Assembly (NCBI GenBank): GCA_036971475.1
Contig: JBAIZL010000002.1
Span: 351,982,582-352,046,581 of the forward strand
Origin: Prosapia bicincta
Lineage: Eukaryota; Arthropoda; Insecta; Hemiptera; Cercopidae
Direction of reading: 5' to 3'
DNA: 64,000 nt
Positions 36,156 to 47,658 of the stretch are shown piece after piece. The translations under genes and the position numbers were made by a program. Numbering within the stretch: position 1 is the stretch's first letter; every line of letters begins with the position of its first letter. A model generated the notes under the pieces. That model searched no databases. It was not told the origin of the DNA and was given only the letters and a program-made list of their open reading frames with translations.

Positions 36156-37705
36156 TGGAAATAAAACTTAAAAGTGACATTATACAACAATTTCGCTGCT
36201 TTGGAATTAATAACACCATGAAAAAAAGCACCAACTTCTTCGGATCCACGCACAATTCTATTAAAAGTTTCGTAACCGTGACTGCAGAAAACATCGAGCA
36301 TAAGATCCCTATTGATAAAGTAACAGAAAAACCTCTGATTGCTCCGCTGCCAATAGCAAACATTATCCCGGCAGCAATTAACGTAGTGATATTTGAATCA
36401 AGGATTGTCTTTATTGCGTTCTTAAACCCCTCTTCAATAGCGCGAACTGTTCTTTTTCCCGATCTCATTTCTTCGCGAATGCTTTTAAATATCAAAACAT
36501 TTGCGTCTACCGACATACCAACAGTTAGCGCAATGCCAGCAATTCCAGGTAGAGTAAGGGTTGCTTCAAAAAGGGTGAGAATTAATAGTATAGAGATCAC
36601 ATCAAAAAGTAGTGCAACAGACGCCAATAAGCCTAATTTGCCGTAAGTAATGATTATGAATAAAGCAACGGCTACGATAGAGATTATCGCTGCTATTTCT
36701 CGTGCTTTTATTTACTCTTCTCCAAGACTTGGACCGATATTTTTCTCTTCTATTATCTTAAGTGGTGCTGGTAATGCGCTAGATTTTAAGAGTATCGCCA
36801 GTTCACTTGCTTGTTTTTCAGTGAAATTACCACTAATTTCTCCCTCCCCATTTAGAATTGGTTCGCGTATTGTTGGCACAGTTAAGACCGTGTTATCGAG
36901 AACAATTGCAAAGGGTTGTCCTACATTTTCTTTAGTAATCTTTTACTCGCTATGCAATGCACTGTTGGTTTTCCTAATTGACCAAATCTAACTGATGCGT
37001 TAACCAACGAATCACCGCCTATTTCAGTCTTGCGGAATACCGGGTAAGAATAGCCTAAAGAATCCTTGAGTATGACGGTAGTTTCATGGTCTACATCCTG
37101 CATCTTAGCTACGCTAATGTTTGCCAAATGGAAAGCTAGTTTAGCAGTTTTGCTAAGCAGAGATTTTATTTGTTCAGTGTCTTCTACTCCAGGCACTTGG
37201 ACTAATATCTTATTCTGTCCTTGTTTTTGTACACTTACTTCCTTCGTGCCAAGTTTATCCAAACGTCTCTGGACATTATTTATTGACTCAGAAACCACTT
37301 CATGGATTAGAGAATTTTTGTAATGAGGTTTATATGAAATGAAAATTGAAGCATCCTTTTTATTTAGCTTTAAATTTGGGTTTGTTTTATGAGTTAACGT
37401 CGAAACCTTTTTATAGTCATCAATTATATTTAAAGTTACAACCACTTGTTGTACGCTGGATTCGATGCTTTTGTTAGCAGACTTTCTTTTATCTCATCAG
37501 CTAACATAGCCAATTTTTCTTTGAAATAGAAATCTAAATCTACATTAAGGAGTAAAGACGATCCAACTTTTAGGTCAAGACCTAAGTTTATCCACTTTTT
37601 TGAAACAAGAAGCTTATTATCAAAGAAATTTGGCAGTATTATATATAAAGCAAGTAAGAGAATGCATAACACCGAGAAAGATTTTATTATAAGACTATTG
37701 CGCAT
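36148..37705 (-). pseudogene. secD: Protein export membrane protein SecD, broken
   Basis: SecD works with SecF and uses the proton motive force to help preprotein release from SecYEG. Pieces in order: MRNSLIIKSFSVLCILLLAL (first membrane helix), WINLGLDLKVGSSLLLNVDL (D1 motif), then the periplasmic part with RRLDKLGTKEVSVQKQG and ILVQVPGVEDTEQIK, and the C-terminal helices with LPGIAGIALTVGMSVDANVL and EEMRSGKRTVRAIEEGF. Breaks occur near 37440, near 36925-36955 and near 36715. Total length matches a normal SecD of about 500 residues. Confidence 0.94.
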
Positions 37706-37986
37706 AAGTTGTATCAGACAACCCAACTGAAAACGTTGCAATTCCAACTACTATAGCAGTAAGCATTAAAACATGTGGTATAGGGTTGCTATATGAATAA
37801 AAATTTGAAACCAGTATAGGAGGCAAAGAGATTCTTATGTATCCTAAAGATATGTAAAATAACAAAACAGATGCTTGAAAAACGTTTACCCCTATCATTT
37901 TTCTTGATTAGGTTTTTATCATTTATGGTAATGTACAGACCTAACATCATTACTACAATAATAATTGTATAGTTATATAAAGTCAT
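37695..37986 (-). pseudogene. mnhC: Na+/H+ antiporter subunit MnhC/MrpC, one frameshift
   Basis: Small membrane subunit of the Mrp-type multisubunit cation/proton antiporter, related to NuoK. The N-terminal half (MTLYNYTIIIVVMMLGLYIT) and the C-terminal half (FQASVLLFYISLGYIRISLP, VLMLTAIVVGIATFSVGLS) are in different frames; the shift is in the A-run before ATGATAGG near 37893. The 3' end overlaps the secD start. Confidence 0.88.
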
Positions 37987-38418
37987 TATTTTTTTCTGCG
38001 AGCAAAGCTTATATATATGATTAGCATGGAAGAGTAAACAGTAAATGCTACACCCAATTCTACCAGAAAAATACCCAATTTTTGACCAGTAACGTTGTTA
38101 GCTGACAATATAACATAAGATAGAAAGCTTTTGCCAAGTAAAACTGTTGTAATACCTGTTCCCCCATATTTTAAAATACCTAACATATTAGTAAATTTAA
38201 TCATAGAGTAAGGTATTGCTTTTAAAGTCACTGATATACCAAATAACATTGAATATAGTATTATTCCAGAAGCAATAATTATTCCTGCTTGAAAACCTCC
38301 ACCTGGAGTGTAGTCGCCGTGAAATTGTATGTATAAAGCAAATAGGATGATAAAAGGTACCATCAAAAACGTTACTGCATTTAATACCGGATCTTTAATA
38401 ATTTTATTTCTCTTCTTC
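37986..38418 (-). pseudogene. Na+/H+ antiporter subunit MnhB-like, start altered
   Basis: A 127-codon open stretch with four hydrophobic segments: VPFIILFALYIQFHGDYTPG, GGFQAGIIIASGIILYS, and IFLVELGVAFTVYSSMLII. The HGDYTPGGGFQAG motif identifies the MnhB family. Upstream codons KRNKIIKDPVLNAVTFL continue in the same frame, but no ATG precedes them, so the native start seems to be mutated or in another frame. The gene abuts mnhC. Confidence 0.85.
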
Positions 38419-38690
38419 TTTTAAAATTAATGCTGTACAGAGTGCAGTTGTAAAAACTACTATAGTTTCTCCAAATGTGTCATAACCACGAAAGCTTGCT
38501 AAAATAGCTGTTACTATGTTAGGAATGCCAGCAGCTTATTCAGTGTTTTCTACATGATATGGAATAACATGTAAGTGGATTGGAGCATCATTACTGCCAA
38601 AGTCTGGTAATTGAATCATAAAGTATGATAAACATATAGCCAAAAATAACATAAACAAGTGGTATAGAGTTGTGAAATAAAACTTCAAGA
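38404..38690 (-). pseudogene. Small Mrp/Mbh-type antiporter subunit, one stop
   Basis: About 95 codons: MLFLAICLSYFMIQLPDFG, then a TAA after HVENTE, then AAGIPNIVTAILASFRGYDT and FGETIVVFTTALCTALIL. The block NIVTAILxxFRGYDTFGE is typical of the MnhA C-terminal/MnhB N-terminal family. The 3' end overlaps the following mnhB-like gene. The 5' end meets a plus-strand ABC transporter fragment at about 38690. Confidence 0.75.
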
Positions 38691-38691
38691 A

Positions 38692-39921
38692 CAGTGTATT
38701 ACTGCAGGACAAGCAACTTTAGGGACTATAAATGATTCTATAGCAAATGTATTCAGCATAAAAGTTATTAGTAATATGTGGACGGAGTTTAGGCTAAAGG
38801 TCACTCCTACATTTCTACGTTTGCAAGATTCAGACAAAAGAGTCCGTAAATTTGATGCCTATTGGGTAGATAACGCTGACACAATCATGGCAACTACTAT
38901 GTGTGCTGCACAAATTTATTTACTTGGCTATCTGTATCAAAGTGGGTACATCACTGCAGGTGATTTTGCGTTTATTTCAATGATTACACTTGGTATACAT
39001 GGAGATGTAGATGCTGTTTTAACAAACCTGCTGTTTAACATAAATCCAGGAATTGCATCAATGAAAGCATCATTTTCATTTGTCAATCGTAGTTACGACA
39101 TTAATATAAAAAATGCGCCAAATCGCTTACAAATGTACGCGGAAAAATTAAATTTGAGAATGTGTGCTTTGCATATGATCAAACTAGAATCATAATCCAT
39201 AATTTTAATTTACATATTCATGCAGGTTAAAAGATAGGTGTTGTTGGTGTATCTGGAGCAGGTAAAACAACACTTATTAAATGTTTGCTAAGATACTTTG
39301 ATGTACAAAGTGGACAATCCTTGTCGATGTTTAAAATATTGCCGATGTTACACAAGAGTCTTTGTGGGCAAACTTATCAGTGATTCCACAGGATGTGACT
39401 ATGTTTCATAGAACTATCCTGGAAAATCTACAACTTGATAAATATGATGTAAGCTTTGATGAAATTGTTGAAGCATGTAAAAAAGCGAGGGTCCATGATA
39501 ATATTTTGCAAATGACTAACGAGTATCATTCCATTATAGGTGAGAGAGGTGTAAAGATAAGTGGTGTACAAAGATAGCGCATCGCAATAGCGAGAACTAT
39601 TTAAAAAAATGCTCCTATAATAATTCTGGATGAAGCAACTTCTGCACTTGATACTCCGACAGAACAGTTAATACAACAATCACGGAATGAAATATTTGAA
39701 ACAAGCAATGCTACAACTATCGTCATTGCTCATCGTCTATCTACACTTCTTCATATCGTATTTTGGTTATTGACCAAGGTAAGATTGTGGAAGTTGGTGC
39801 GCACCAAGATTTGCTCGATAAAAATGGAATGTACAAGACTCTATGGGATGCAAAAGTTGGTGGATTTTTTCCGGAAAAAAGGAGAACGGAGAGTGAATAT
39901 GTGCGCCAAGAAGAGTATTAA
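38692..39921 (+). pseudogene. ABC transporter (MsbA-like permease-ATPase), 5' truncated and broken
   Basis: The second half of a type I ABC exporter. The membrane domain begins abruptly at ITAGQATLGTINDSIANV and continues to FNINPGIASMKASFSFVN. The nucleotide-binding domain has the Walker [19 protein letters not shown] (39243-39300), Q-loop [13 protein letters not shown], a damaged signature (ISGVQR followed by a stop), Walker [13 protein letters not shown] and the H-loop IVIAHRLST. Breaks follow KLES at 39195, near 39330, at 39575 and 39601, and near 39755. The missing N-terminal membrane helices and the strand switch at 38690 suggest a rearrangement here. Confidence 0.9.
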
Positions 39922-39994
39922 AGAACAACCTTAAGTTTTGGTTTAAATAATGTTTATTGCGTTTATAAAAATTAACTATGTAGCAGCTACTCAC

Positions 39995-40640
39995 AAAGAT
40001 AAGGTACCACCTCTTTCCTGACTTTTGATTTTTTCTACACCTTTATTTCTACTTTTGTATTGCATAACCTAAACTAAAATTGGCGTTTTTTGTAGTGCTC
40101 TTAAGCTGCTTTAGCTATAAATATTAAGAAATTTACGAAATAGAAAACAGGCATAAGAATCCCCATGGGTGGCTAATTATTTATATTTAACCTTCAAACA
40201 TGGCGCTTTTTTATTCTAAACGTCTCATAACCTCGACTCAATTGCTTTTGAGCTGCAATTAGTCTCAATTATAAACGTTAAGAAATTTACTAATACAGAA
40301 AAAAAGACAAAGAAACCTAGGACAGCTAGTTACTCACTATCATTTTATCAGTTGGCGTTTTTTAATCTTTTTAAGCGCCCAAATGAGCGCAATTCACAGC
40401 ACTAATCGGTAATGTAGACAGCAATGTAAAAGACATGAGGTGCACATAATGCAAAAAATTAAACATGAGACGCCAGATATATTAAGTTTTTTGTCGTTTA
40501 ATCTGTACAGAGAAGATAAATAATCAGCTTCAATGTTATGATAGCAGGGTGGACGAGGGTTGTCAAGTAGTTTCTTCAATTCATACGCCTGCCAAATGCA
40601 AGAAGTCTATTGTTTATATTTTGTATTCATATATATTATT
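39995..40640. repeat. Dispersed Wolbachia intergenic repeat, type 2, copy 1
   Basis: No gene. Contains tandem diverged modules ending in TTAAGAAATTTAC and the words GGCGTTTTTT, GGTGCACATAATGCAAAAAA and GATTGTCAAGTA-like sequence near 40558. The same modules in the same order recur at 59560-60075, which identifies a dispersed intergenic repeat. Confidence 0.85.
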
Positions 40641-40727
40641 ATGTTAACTTAAATTAAGCTAACGACCGTTAATATTTTTGTAATAAAAATTGTATATGGT
40701 ACATGTAATCAAAGTAAAAGAAAGATT

Positions 40728-42447
40728 GTGGAAATCACGCCATCAATAAAAAAAGATTTGAAGCAAAGTACGATATATGCTTGCCTAAAGAAGTGCAAGA
40801 GTGCATTTTGGTTCATCTTCTGGTTTAGTTCAGGAATTAACTTATTAATGTTATTTCTGCCACTTTATACCTCTCAGGTGCTTGTTCGAGTAATATCAAG
40901 GGAAAGCGTATCAACGTTAGTTATGCTGACAATCATTACCATATCTGCATTTGCATGTTCTGCAATGCTCGAAACTTGTCGATATTTAGCCATGGCAAAA
41001 ATCGGTGACTGGATTGATAAAACTGCAACACCAGACCTAATAGTAAGGTCAATTAGGCTAACATCGGTGCAAAGTTCAACTTCCAGTGGTGAAGCAATAC
41101 GAGATCTTGGGGTGATAAAAAAAGGTCATTACAGGAAATGGTATATTCTCACTGTTTGATACTCCATGGTTGTTAATTTACCTTGTTGTGATCTCTATGA
41201 GCCATACCTCCACAGGATTTATAGCTATTGCAGGAATCATTACATTAGTCTCTATGGCAATATGGAATGAGCACGCTACTAAACGCATATTGCAAGAAAC
41301 TAATGAAGAAACTATACGGAATATTAATGCCATAGATGTTGCAACAAGAATTGCAGAGGTGGTTGAAGCTATGGGTATGTCAGAGTTCATAGTTTCTGAT
41401 TGGTGTAAACGGAACGATCAGAACCGCATGATGCAAATCAAGGCACAGAATCGTTATAATGTAATTACTGGAGTTACTAAGTTTTATCGCTCGACTCTGC
41501 AAATATCGGTGATCGGAACAGGTGCACTGCTTGCAATTACAGCCCATAAGACTGCCGGTAGTATCATTGCTGCCTCGATTTTAATGGGTAGGGTATTAGC
41601 CCCATTTAATGCAGCAGTTCATACTTGGAAATTTCTAAATCAAGCCAGAATGACATATGGAATACTGCAAAAGCTTATATTAACATCACCAAAAAGAGAA
41701 CAAACTATGGCTCTGCCAGAAGCTGAAGGGAAACTGGAGTTTGATAAAGTATTTTGTACTCCTTATGGGAGCAATAAGCCTACAATAAAAGGAATATCAT
41801 GTGTTATAGAGCCTGGAGATGAAGTTGGTGTTATTGGCGCAAGTGCTTCTGGTAAATCAACCATTGCAAAGCTAACCGTTGGTGTATGGAAACCAATATC
41901 TGGCGTAGTCAGACTAGATGGCGCTGATGTATACACTTGGAATCGAGAAAATTTTGGTAATTATATTGGTTACTTGCCTCAAGATATTGAGTTATTTAAC
42001 ACTAGTGTCAAGGCTAATATTGCTCGCATGAGACCAGATCCAAATCCTGAAGAAATAATCAAAGCAGCAAAAATTGCAGGGATACACGAGTTGATACTAA
42101 GCTTGCCAAATGGATATGATACAACAGTAGGAGGTCCCGGAGGAGTAACACTCTCTGGTGGACAGAAACCACTGCTTGGTCTTGCAAGAGCTTTTTATGG
42201 AAACACAAAGCTTTTGGTGCTTGATGAGCCAAATGCCAATTCAGATAGTAATGGAGAAGAATGCTTGATTAATGCGGTCAATGTTGCAAGAAAGCAAAAT
42301 ACTACCACTATGATTATAACTCACAAACTGCCGTTATTATCCGGGGTTGATAAAGTGATTCTCATGTCAGAAGGTGTTATTTATGCTATGGGGCCAAGAG
42401 ATGAGATTTTAAGCAAATTGGTTGCTCCATCATCGAATACCACATAA
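40728..42447 (+). pseudogene. Type I secretion permease/ATPase (PrtD/AprD-like), one frameshift
   Basis: Inner-membrane ABC component of a type I secretion system. GTG start at 40728. Membrane domain: FIFWFSSGINLLMLFLPLYT, then LDTPWLLIYL-like FDTPWLLIYLVVIS. The frame changes in the A-run at about 41117-41123 (one extra A), after which 425 codons stay open. The ATPase domain has Walker A GVIGASASGKSTIAKL, Q-loop GYLPQDIELFNTSV and Walker B LLVLDEPNANSD. The signature reads LSGGQKPLLGLARAF where LSGGQKQRIGLARAL is usual. The H-loop is IITHKLPLL. The single homopolymer indel could be an assembly error. Confidence 0.92.
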
Positions 42448-42517
42448 AATAAACGCTCTTCGGCAAGTGGCTAAGTAAAGGAAAGTATCACATACTTCCC
42501 TTTACTTTATAGTCTAC

Positions 42518-44140
42518 TTATTTACCAATGTACTCAGATGTTTTCTGCTCTGCTTTCTTTTTGAGTTTCTTGAAAGGATTGTTAAAGAAAGACGTTTTTT
42601 TTGCCTTACCATCCACTGGATAAACATCATTCATTTTTGTTGCAGGAGTAGATCCTGTTGGCGATTGTTGTGGCAGCATCGCATTTGTTGACTTTGGATG
42701 CTGATCTTTCTCTAAATCAGAGCTATAACCAGAAGACTGACCACTATTTTGTGTTAAGATCAGATTTAGAGATAGACTCTAAAACTACACTATGAATAGA
42801 ATCATCATTACTCTGGTACTTCATCTCATTTACCTCTTCCTGTTGTTTCTCTATTCTTTCGACATACTCTTGCGTTTTGTTCTTAGCGTTATCCTTATTA
42901 TCTTTTATTTCCGAACTCGATTCTCTTGTAAGATCTTGCAGATGCTGACTTTTTTGCCTCCTCTTCTCCAGCCGTTTTTTCAACTCCTCATGAAAATCTT
43001 CATTGCAATTTGATGGTTCAATAGAAGAAGAATTCTTTGCTGGAGTACCACCAAGAGATTTTTCACCCGTATTATTATCCTTTGGTAGCTTCCGATTGTT
43101 CAAATCTTCATCTGGAAGAGGAAGTGGTGGTATATTTACATCTTGACTTGGCAAAGGAGGAGGTGGTGGTATAAATGGCGCGCCCAAATCTTCAAGATTA
43201 TCACTAGATTTTATTTCAAGAGAAGTGATGTTTGACTCCTGCAATGGCATAGATTCTCGTGTCCCCGCACCATCACCAGACCCATGGTTATTTTTAGGAG
43301 TAATTTTTTCTTTGCTGCTTGGTTTAGTGTATGGAATTTTTTGTTCATTATCATCCCATTCGCTTTCAGAACGTTCGCTTTCAGAAAGCTCGCTTTCACT
43401 ATCTGAGAATTCAACTCATACCCTTCTCGCGTGAATCTGAGCTGCATTTTTATTGTTATTCTCCTTCTTTTCCTTCTTTAGCTCCCTATCGATTCTTGCA
43501 GCCTACTCTTCCCCCGTTTCTGGCTTATCATTACCCTTATCATCTTTTATTTCTGCATTCGGTACTCTCGTAAGACCCTGCAAGTGTCTATTTTTTCCCT
43601 AATTTTCACCAGATGTTCTTCCAATACCTTCTGAGTAATTCCACCTTGACTTCCTAGTGTACTACAAGAGGATTTTTGGTGCAGTACTACCAAGAGATTT
43701 TTCATTTGCACCTTGATCTGGAGGAGGAGGGGGTGGCGCATTAGTTTGTAGTACTTGAAAAATTCTATTTGTAAAAATGGTGTTTTTGTATTATTAGCAG
43801 CAGGTTCCTTTAAATCTTGAGCAAGTGAAGATAGTGGTACAGCTGTTAATATTGGCGTTTTTGTGCTAATGTCATCACCATTTGGTTTCTCCTCAAAAAC
43901 ATTATACGTGGCTCTTGCTTTTATCGCAGAAACATTTGCCTTGACAAGATATATTGCTGCACTCATTGCAATTATTGCAGAAACACAAGCAATTGCTGCA
44001 GAGAGCATTGGTATCATAGTAGAACTAAAAATTGCTAAACCTACAGGATAAACAAATACCCCAGTTGCAAGAGTAGATGCACATAACACAAAAGTAGCAA
44101 TTGAATATTTTAACGGAGATGAAACTTTAGAAGCACTCAT
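42518..44140 (-). pseudogene. Proline-rich, two-helix membrane protein with WH2-like repeats, broken
   Basis: I do not recognise a named gene. The N-terminus has two adjacent hydrophobic helices (SIATFVLCASTLATGVFV and IPMLSAAIACVSAIIAMSA). Further on are two diverged copies of one module: a proline run (PPPPPLPSQ), LGGTPAKNSSS and a charged helix ELKKRLEKRRQ in the second, and a worn copy with VLEEHLVKIREK in the first. The C-terminus is basic (NNPFKKLKKKAEQKTSEYIG). Proline runs followed by short amphipathic helices recall actin-nucleating WH2 proteins, so a host-interacting effector is possible but unproven. At least four frame changes occur (near 43720-43750, 43550, 43420 and 43230), and one after DLNTK at 42744. 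Confidence 0.7.
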
Positions 44141-44407
44141 TTTTTACCTCACATATTAACACAATACTTTTAATAGTATGGGTTAAGAGTTTATGTCAAC
44201 TAAAATATAAAAATACATTTTCTTATGTTTTTTATATAAATAGATTAACTAAACTCATTAAAAAATTATAATATAAGTGATGTTGTCATAGAAATTTGTA
44301 ACAATATTTCCCTATAACGTTAAATGAATTTCAATAAATTGCCTTTTTAATTATGTATAAATATACGTTCTGTTAATATATTTAGTTTAAAATCCAAAAG
44401 CAGGTTC
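44141..44407. promoter_or_regulatory. Divergent spacer with likely promoters
   Basis: A 267-base AT-rich spacer between diverging genes. It is the expected place for both bacterial promoters, but I cannot point to convincing -35/-10 pairs. An AGGAGG-like word (GAAGGAGG) at about 44425 is inside the plus-strand gene, not before it. Confidence 0.35.
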
Positions 44408-45789
44408 ATGCTTTCTATTGGAGAAGGAGGTGCAATAATAACACTATTTCAAAAATAACACTTTAAATAAAAGATATTTTGTTAAGGATGAAAACAACAA
44501 AGCGGTGTCTGATTTGAGTTCATGTCTTGCATCAGAGAAAAAGGCACCTTTATATTTGGTGCTCAATCATGTAGACCAGAATTACTTGTTACAATCCATT
44601 CCAAGGGTAAATAGGATCAGTGCCTATCTATCAGCAAAGGCAAAGATGGAGCATTTTGCCTGCAATAGCGATATAAGCTCAGTTTTTTTGGTTGAGAAGC
44701 CAAATAAATTTAACCAGAATTGGTATTATCTTCTTGTTTCATCAAAAGCAAAACATCTAGTGGAATATTGGTTAAATGTATTTATAGAGATAGGCTCTAA
44801 CTTTATTGTAATATTAATGCTTCCAATAGAAATAAATAATATAGCAAAAAAGGTTTTTTATAAAGATCTTAATAATGGGAAAATTATAGTTGTTGGAACC
44901 AAAACTGGAGGCTATAGACAAGTGGTTCGTAAAGAGAATAAAATGATATTCACGCGTTTAGTGCCGTTTACTAATGATAGTCTACCAGGAATTATTGCTG
45001 GTGGAATATATCAAGAAGTGCGGAATACTATTCGATCCTTAACTAAGTTTGATCTTAAGAAGAGTGAGCCCATTGATCTTTGTATGGTAGTACCAGAAAA
45101 TATTAAAACTAGTTTATCAGTCATAAATTTTTCAGAGAACAGCATTAGCATATTAACTCTATATGAGTTAGGCAAATTACTAGGATTAGAGTTAGCTGTA
45201 AGTGAAAAAGACAGTTTCTGCGATACCATAATTCTATTTCTCAGTTTTAAAAATGAACCAATGGCTGTTTTAAACATGAGAGAAACTAAAGAATTTTACC
45301 TATTAAATTACCTTCACCTAATTTCTCCTTGAATTTTTTTATATTTTGCTTTAATTGTTGTTGTAGTCAACACCCTTTATTTGTTAAAATTGCACTCGAA
45401 TCTTAATGTTGCTAGTAATTTGTTAGTAAAAAAGGAAATCTTGGATAATCAATTAATAAAGCTCAGCAAAAGTTATAAGGTGAAGAAAATAGATGAAGTT
45501 TACGAGAATGGAATATTCTCCTCTTGTACAAGTTAGGTATACAGAAAGATTGAGAATACAAGGTGTAGAGCTTCAATCATTTGAGTGGAATTATATTGAG
45601 GCGAAAAAATATATTACTACAGCTTTAAGGTTTAACTTTCAACCTGGTAAAGATGTTTCTTATCAATACAAGTAACTGCGAAAAATATTAAACAGTAATT
45701 TTCGCGCCTATGACATTAATATTTCTAGTTTGATTGCCACTAAAAAGCAAAATATATCTATTGATGTTAAAATAGGAGAGGCTATGTAA
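44408..45789 (+). pseudogene. GspL/PilM-PilN-like assembly protein, one frameshift and several stops
   Basis: The start MLSIGEGGAIITLFQK shifts frame in the A-run at about 44453, and 275 codons then stay open (44505-45332). After TGA at 45330-45332 the same frame continues with a membrane helix (IFLYFALIVVVVVNTLYLL) and a coiled-coil-like stretch (ASNLLVKKEILDNQLIKL). A second shift follows near 45515, then TERLRIQGVELQSFEWN and GEAM. A cytoplasmic domain, one helix and a periplasmic coiled region is the layout of GspL, or of PilM plus PilN. The TGA may be a former CGA (Arg). Function is inferred from layout and neighbours only. Confidence 0.5.
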
Positions 45790-45792
45790 GCA

Positions 45793-46400
45793 ATGACCAT
45801 TTTTCAGTTAAAAAGAAGTGTTGCAATTCAGCTTGTATTCTACTTGTTATTGTCTGTTGGGTTAGTATGGTCAGTTACTTATACTGTTATTTATAACAAA
45901 AGAGTCCATAGTAAAAATCAAAATGCCATTGACGAAATACGTTCTATAAATTTAAAAATCACTGAGGTTCAAAAAAAGGAAGTCATTTAAAATAAAAATC
46001 TAAATTTATGGGAAAAAATGTCTTCTTCAAATTTATACAGTAGCAGATACATTGCAAACTTGAATTTCGAGCTTAGTAAGCTATATAAGAAATACTATAT
46101 ATTAGAACCTGAAATATAAATTTCTATACCTTAAGAAGTTGAATTACATAGTAAGAGTGAACGCACAAAGGTGATAAAGAGTGAAGTTACCCTCAGTTCC
46201 AGATCAATCAGCGATAAGCATATTTTTTATTTTTACAATCTGTTCCAGGTCTGCCTGGTTATGTTTTGATTAAATCTCTTGTTCTGAATAAAGAGAGAGG
46301 TATTGATTCTGCAACTATGAATCAGATTTTAAATGGTAATATGATAGAGATAGTGAGAGCTAATATAGTCTTTGATTGGTACACTATACTGAGTAGATGA
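45793..46400 (+). pseudogene. PilO-like membrane protein, broken
   Basis: It starts 3 bases after the previous gene's stop. The N-terminal membrane helix (QLVFYLLLSVGLVWSVTYTV) is followed by a coiled-coil-like stretch (NQNAIDEIRSINLKITEVQK). Several stops follow (TAA at about 45988, and others near 46117-46132), then a frame change, and the end is QSVPGLPGYVLIKSLVLNKE with FDWYTILSR before TGA. One helix, a coiled coil and a small C-terminal domain of about 200 residues resemble PilO or MshJ. Recognition is by architecture only. Confidence 0.45.
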
Positions 46401-46404
46401 GATA

Positions 46405-47191
46405 ATGAAGATAAAGCTATATTTTATTTTTACGCTACTATTTTTCAAGGTTAATGCATACTGCGGATGTAAAGGCATTATAGAAAGTATGAAGATTTGC
46501 AAATAATATACTTGTCGGCAATATATTGCTAATGAAGACTTTATCGAGCATAGAATACTAGGATTAGACAGCAAAGGTTTGTGTGTATATATAGAAAAGC
46601 AAGACGACGATGAAATGGTTTGTCAACACTCTAAGCATGGAATGATGATGGAAAAAAAATATTTCGAAAGCATTTTCATAGTTGGCAATCAAGAAATTCA
46701 CGATTTAGCTGATATAACGAATTTACGTGCACAAGAATGTTTCTTTATAGACGGTCAAAAGACAAGCTATACAAATCGGGATGATATAATAAAGGTAGCA
46801 GTAGAGAGTGACTCTGATGTTTTATCACAATACAATGATATAAAAAGGATTTTTAATGGTGGTCAGTGGAATGGAAAAGTTTCACCTACGTTCTTCAAGA
46901 GCTGCGAAAGAAAGGGATTTTAATTGTAAGGGGGTGAGTTTAGATTCAATTTTATAATTTTTTCCTGATACATGGAGAATATGGGTAAATGGAAGACTGT
47001 TTACAAACACTAAGGATTTAAAAGTTCATTCATTAACTGAAAACTACGTAACTTTTATATGGACTGTAGATAAAAAAATGATAAAAAAACGAGTGGATAA
47101 TTCCCAGAATGTATATTTGGGGCGTGGGAGCGTTATGCTCACGCTTTATCCGAACCAAAAATTTGACTTAGATAGATTATCTATTAGATAA
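46405..47191 (+). pseudogene. Secreted or periplasmic protein, possibly PilP-like, broken
   Basis: The start ATG lies 4 bases after the previous stop. A signal peptide-like N-terminus (MKIKLYFIFTLLFFKVNAYC) is followed by TAA at about 46508, then an open stretch EDFIEHRILGLDSKGLCVYI to KSCERKGF (46923). A frame change leads to WVNGRLFTNTKDLKVHSLTE and YLGRGSVMLTLYPNQKFDLD, ending at 47191. A small beta-rich C-terminal domain after a pilus-like operon would fit PilP, but I do not recognise the family. The Harbinger element starts 5 bases after its stop. Confidence 0.45.
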
Positions 47192-47309
47192 CTTAGGCAG
47201 GATGCACACTGGAGAAACCCGTTTCAGGAAACTTGTTTCATGAAATTGGTTTCAAGGAAACTATTTCTTTAAAAAATGCACACAGAAGAAACGGGTTTCC
47301 ATCAGTTTC

Positions 47310-47657
47310 GTGATGGATTCAGATTATGATGATGTGGTTATTTGGTGGTGGGGGCTAAAGAAAAAGAAAAGAAGGAAGTATTGGGTTCACCCGTTGATCA
47401 GGGATCGTCAACACAGTACTTACGTTGTTGCTCGTCACTTGTGCAGTGATCCTGTCAAATTTCAGGATTTTTTTAGAATGTCGAAGCCTCTTTTTGAACG
47501 TTTGGTGGAATTACTTAGCCCACTAATAACAAAGAAGGACACCAACTGGAGGTTAGTTCTGAGTGCTGAGGAAAAAATAACAATAACACTGATGTACGTC
47601 AAAACCGTTTTATTATCATTGCCAAATGTTCCATTAAACATAAAACAAAAAAAGTAA
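47310..47657 (+). pseudogene. HARBI1-type transposase, N-terminal part
   Basis: The reading frame begins MMDSDYDDVVIWWWGLKKKK and contains KYWVHPLIRDRQHS, FQDFFRMSKPLFERLVELLS and LVLSAEEKITITLMYV, the standard N-terminal region of Harbinger transposases. It ends at 47657, before any catalytic Asp. The DDE core is missing from the element, so this copy cannot make active enzyme. Confidence 0.9.
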
Positions 47658-47658
47658 A

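Noticed and set aside
36155..36991. Plus-strand frames opposite secD (163 and 113 codons)
   Set aside because: They are antisense to conserved SecD membrane segments, with no motif of their own.
45330..45789. A separate PilN-like gene starting after 45332
   Set aside because: The frame is the same before and after TGA and no start codon with a ribosome site is seen; one protein with a nonsense codon is simpler. It remains possible that donor strains have two genes.
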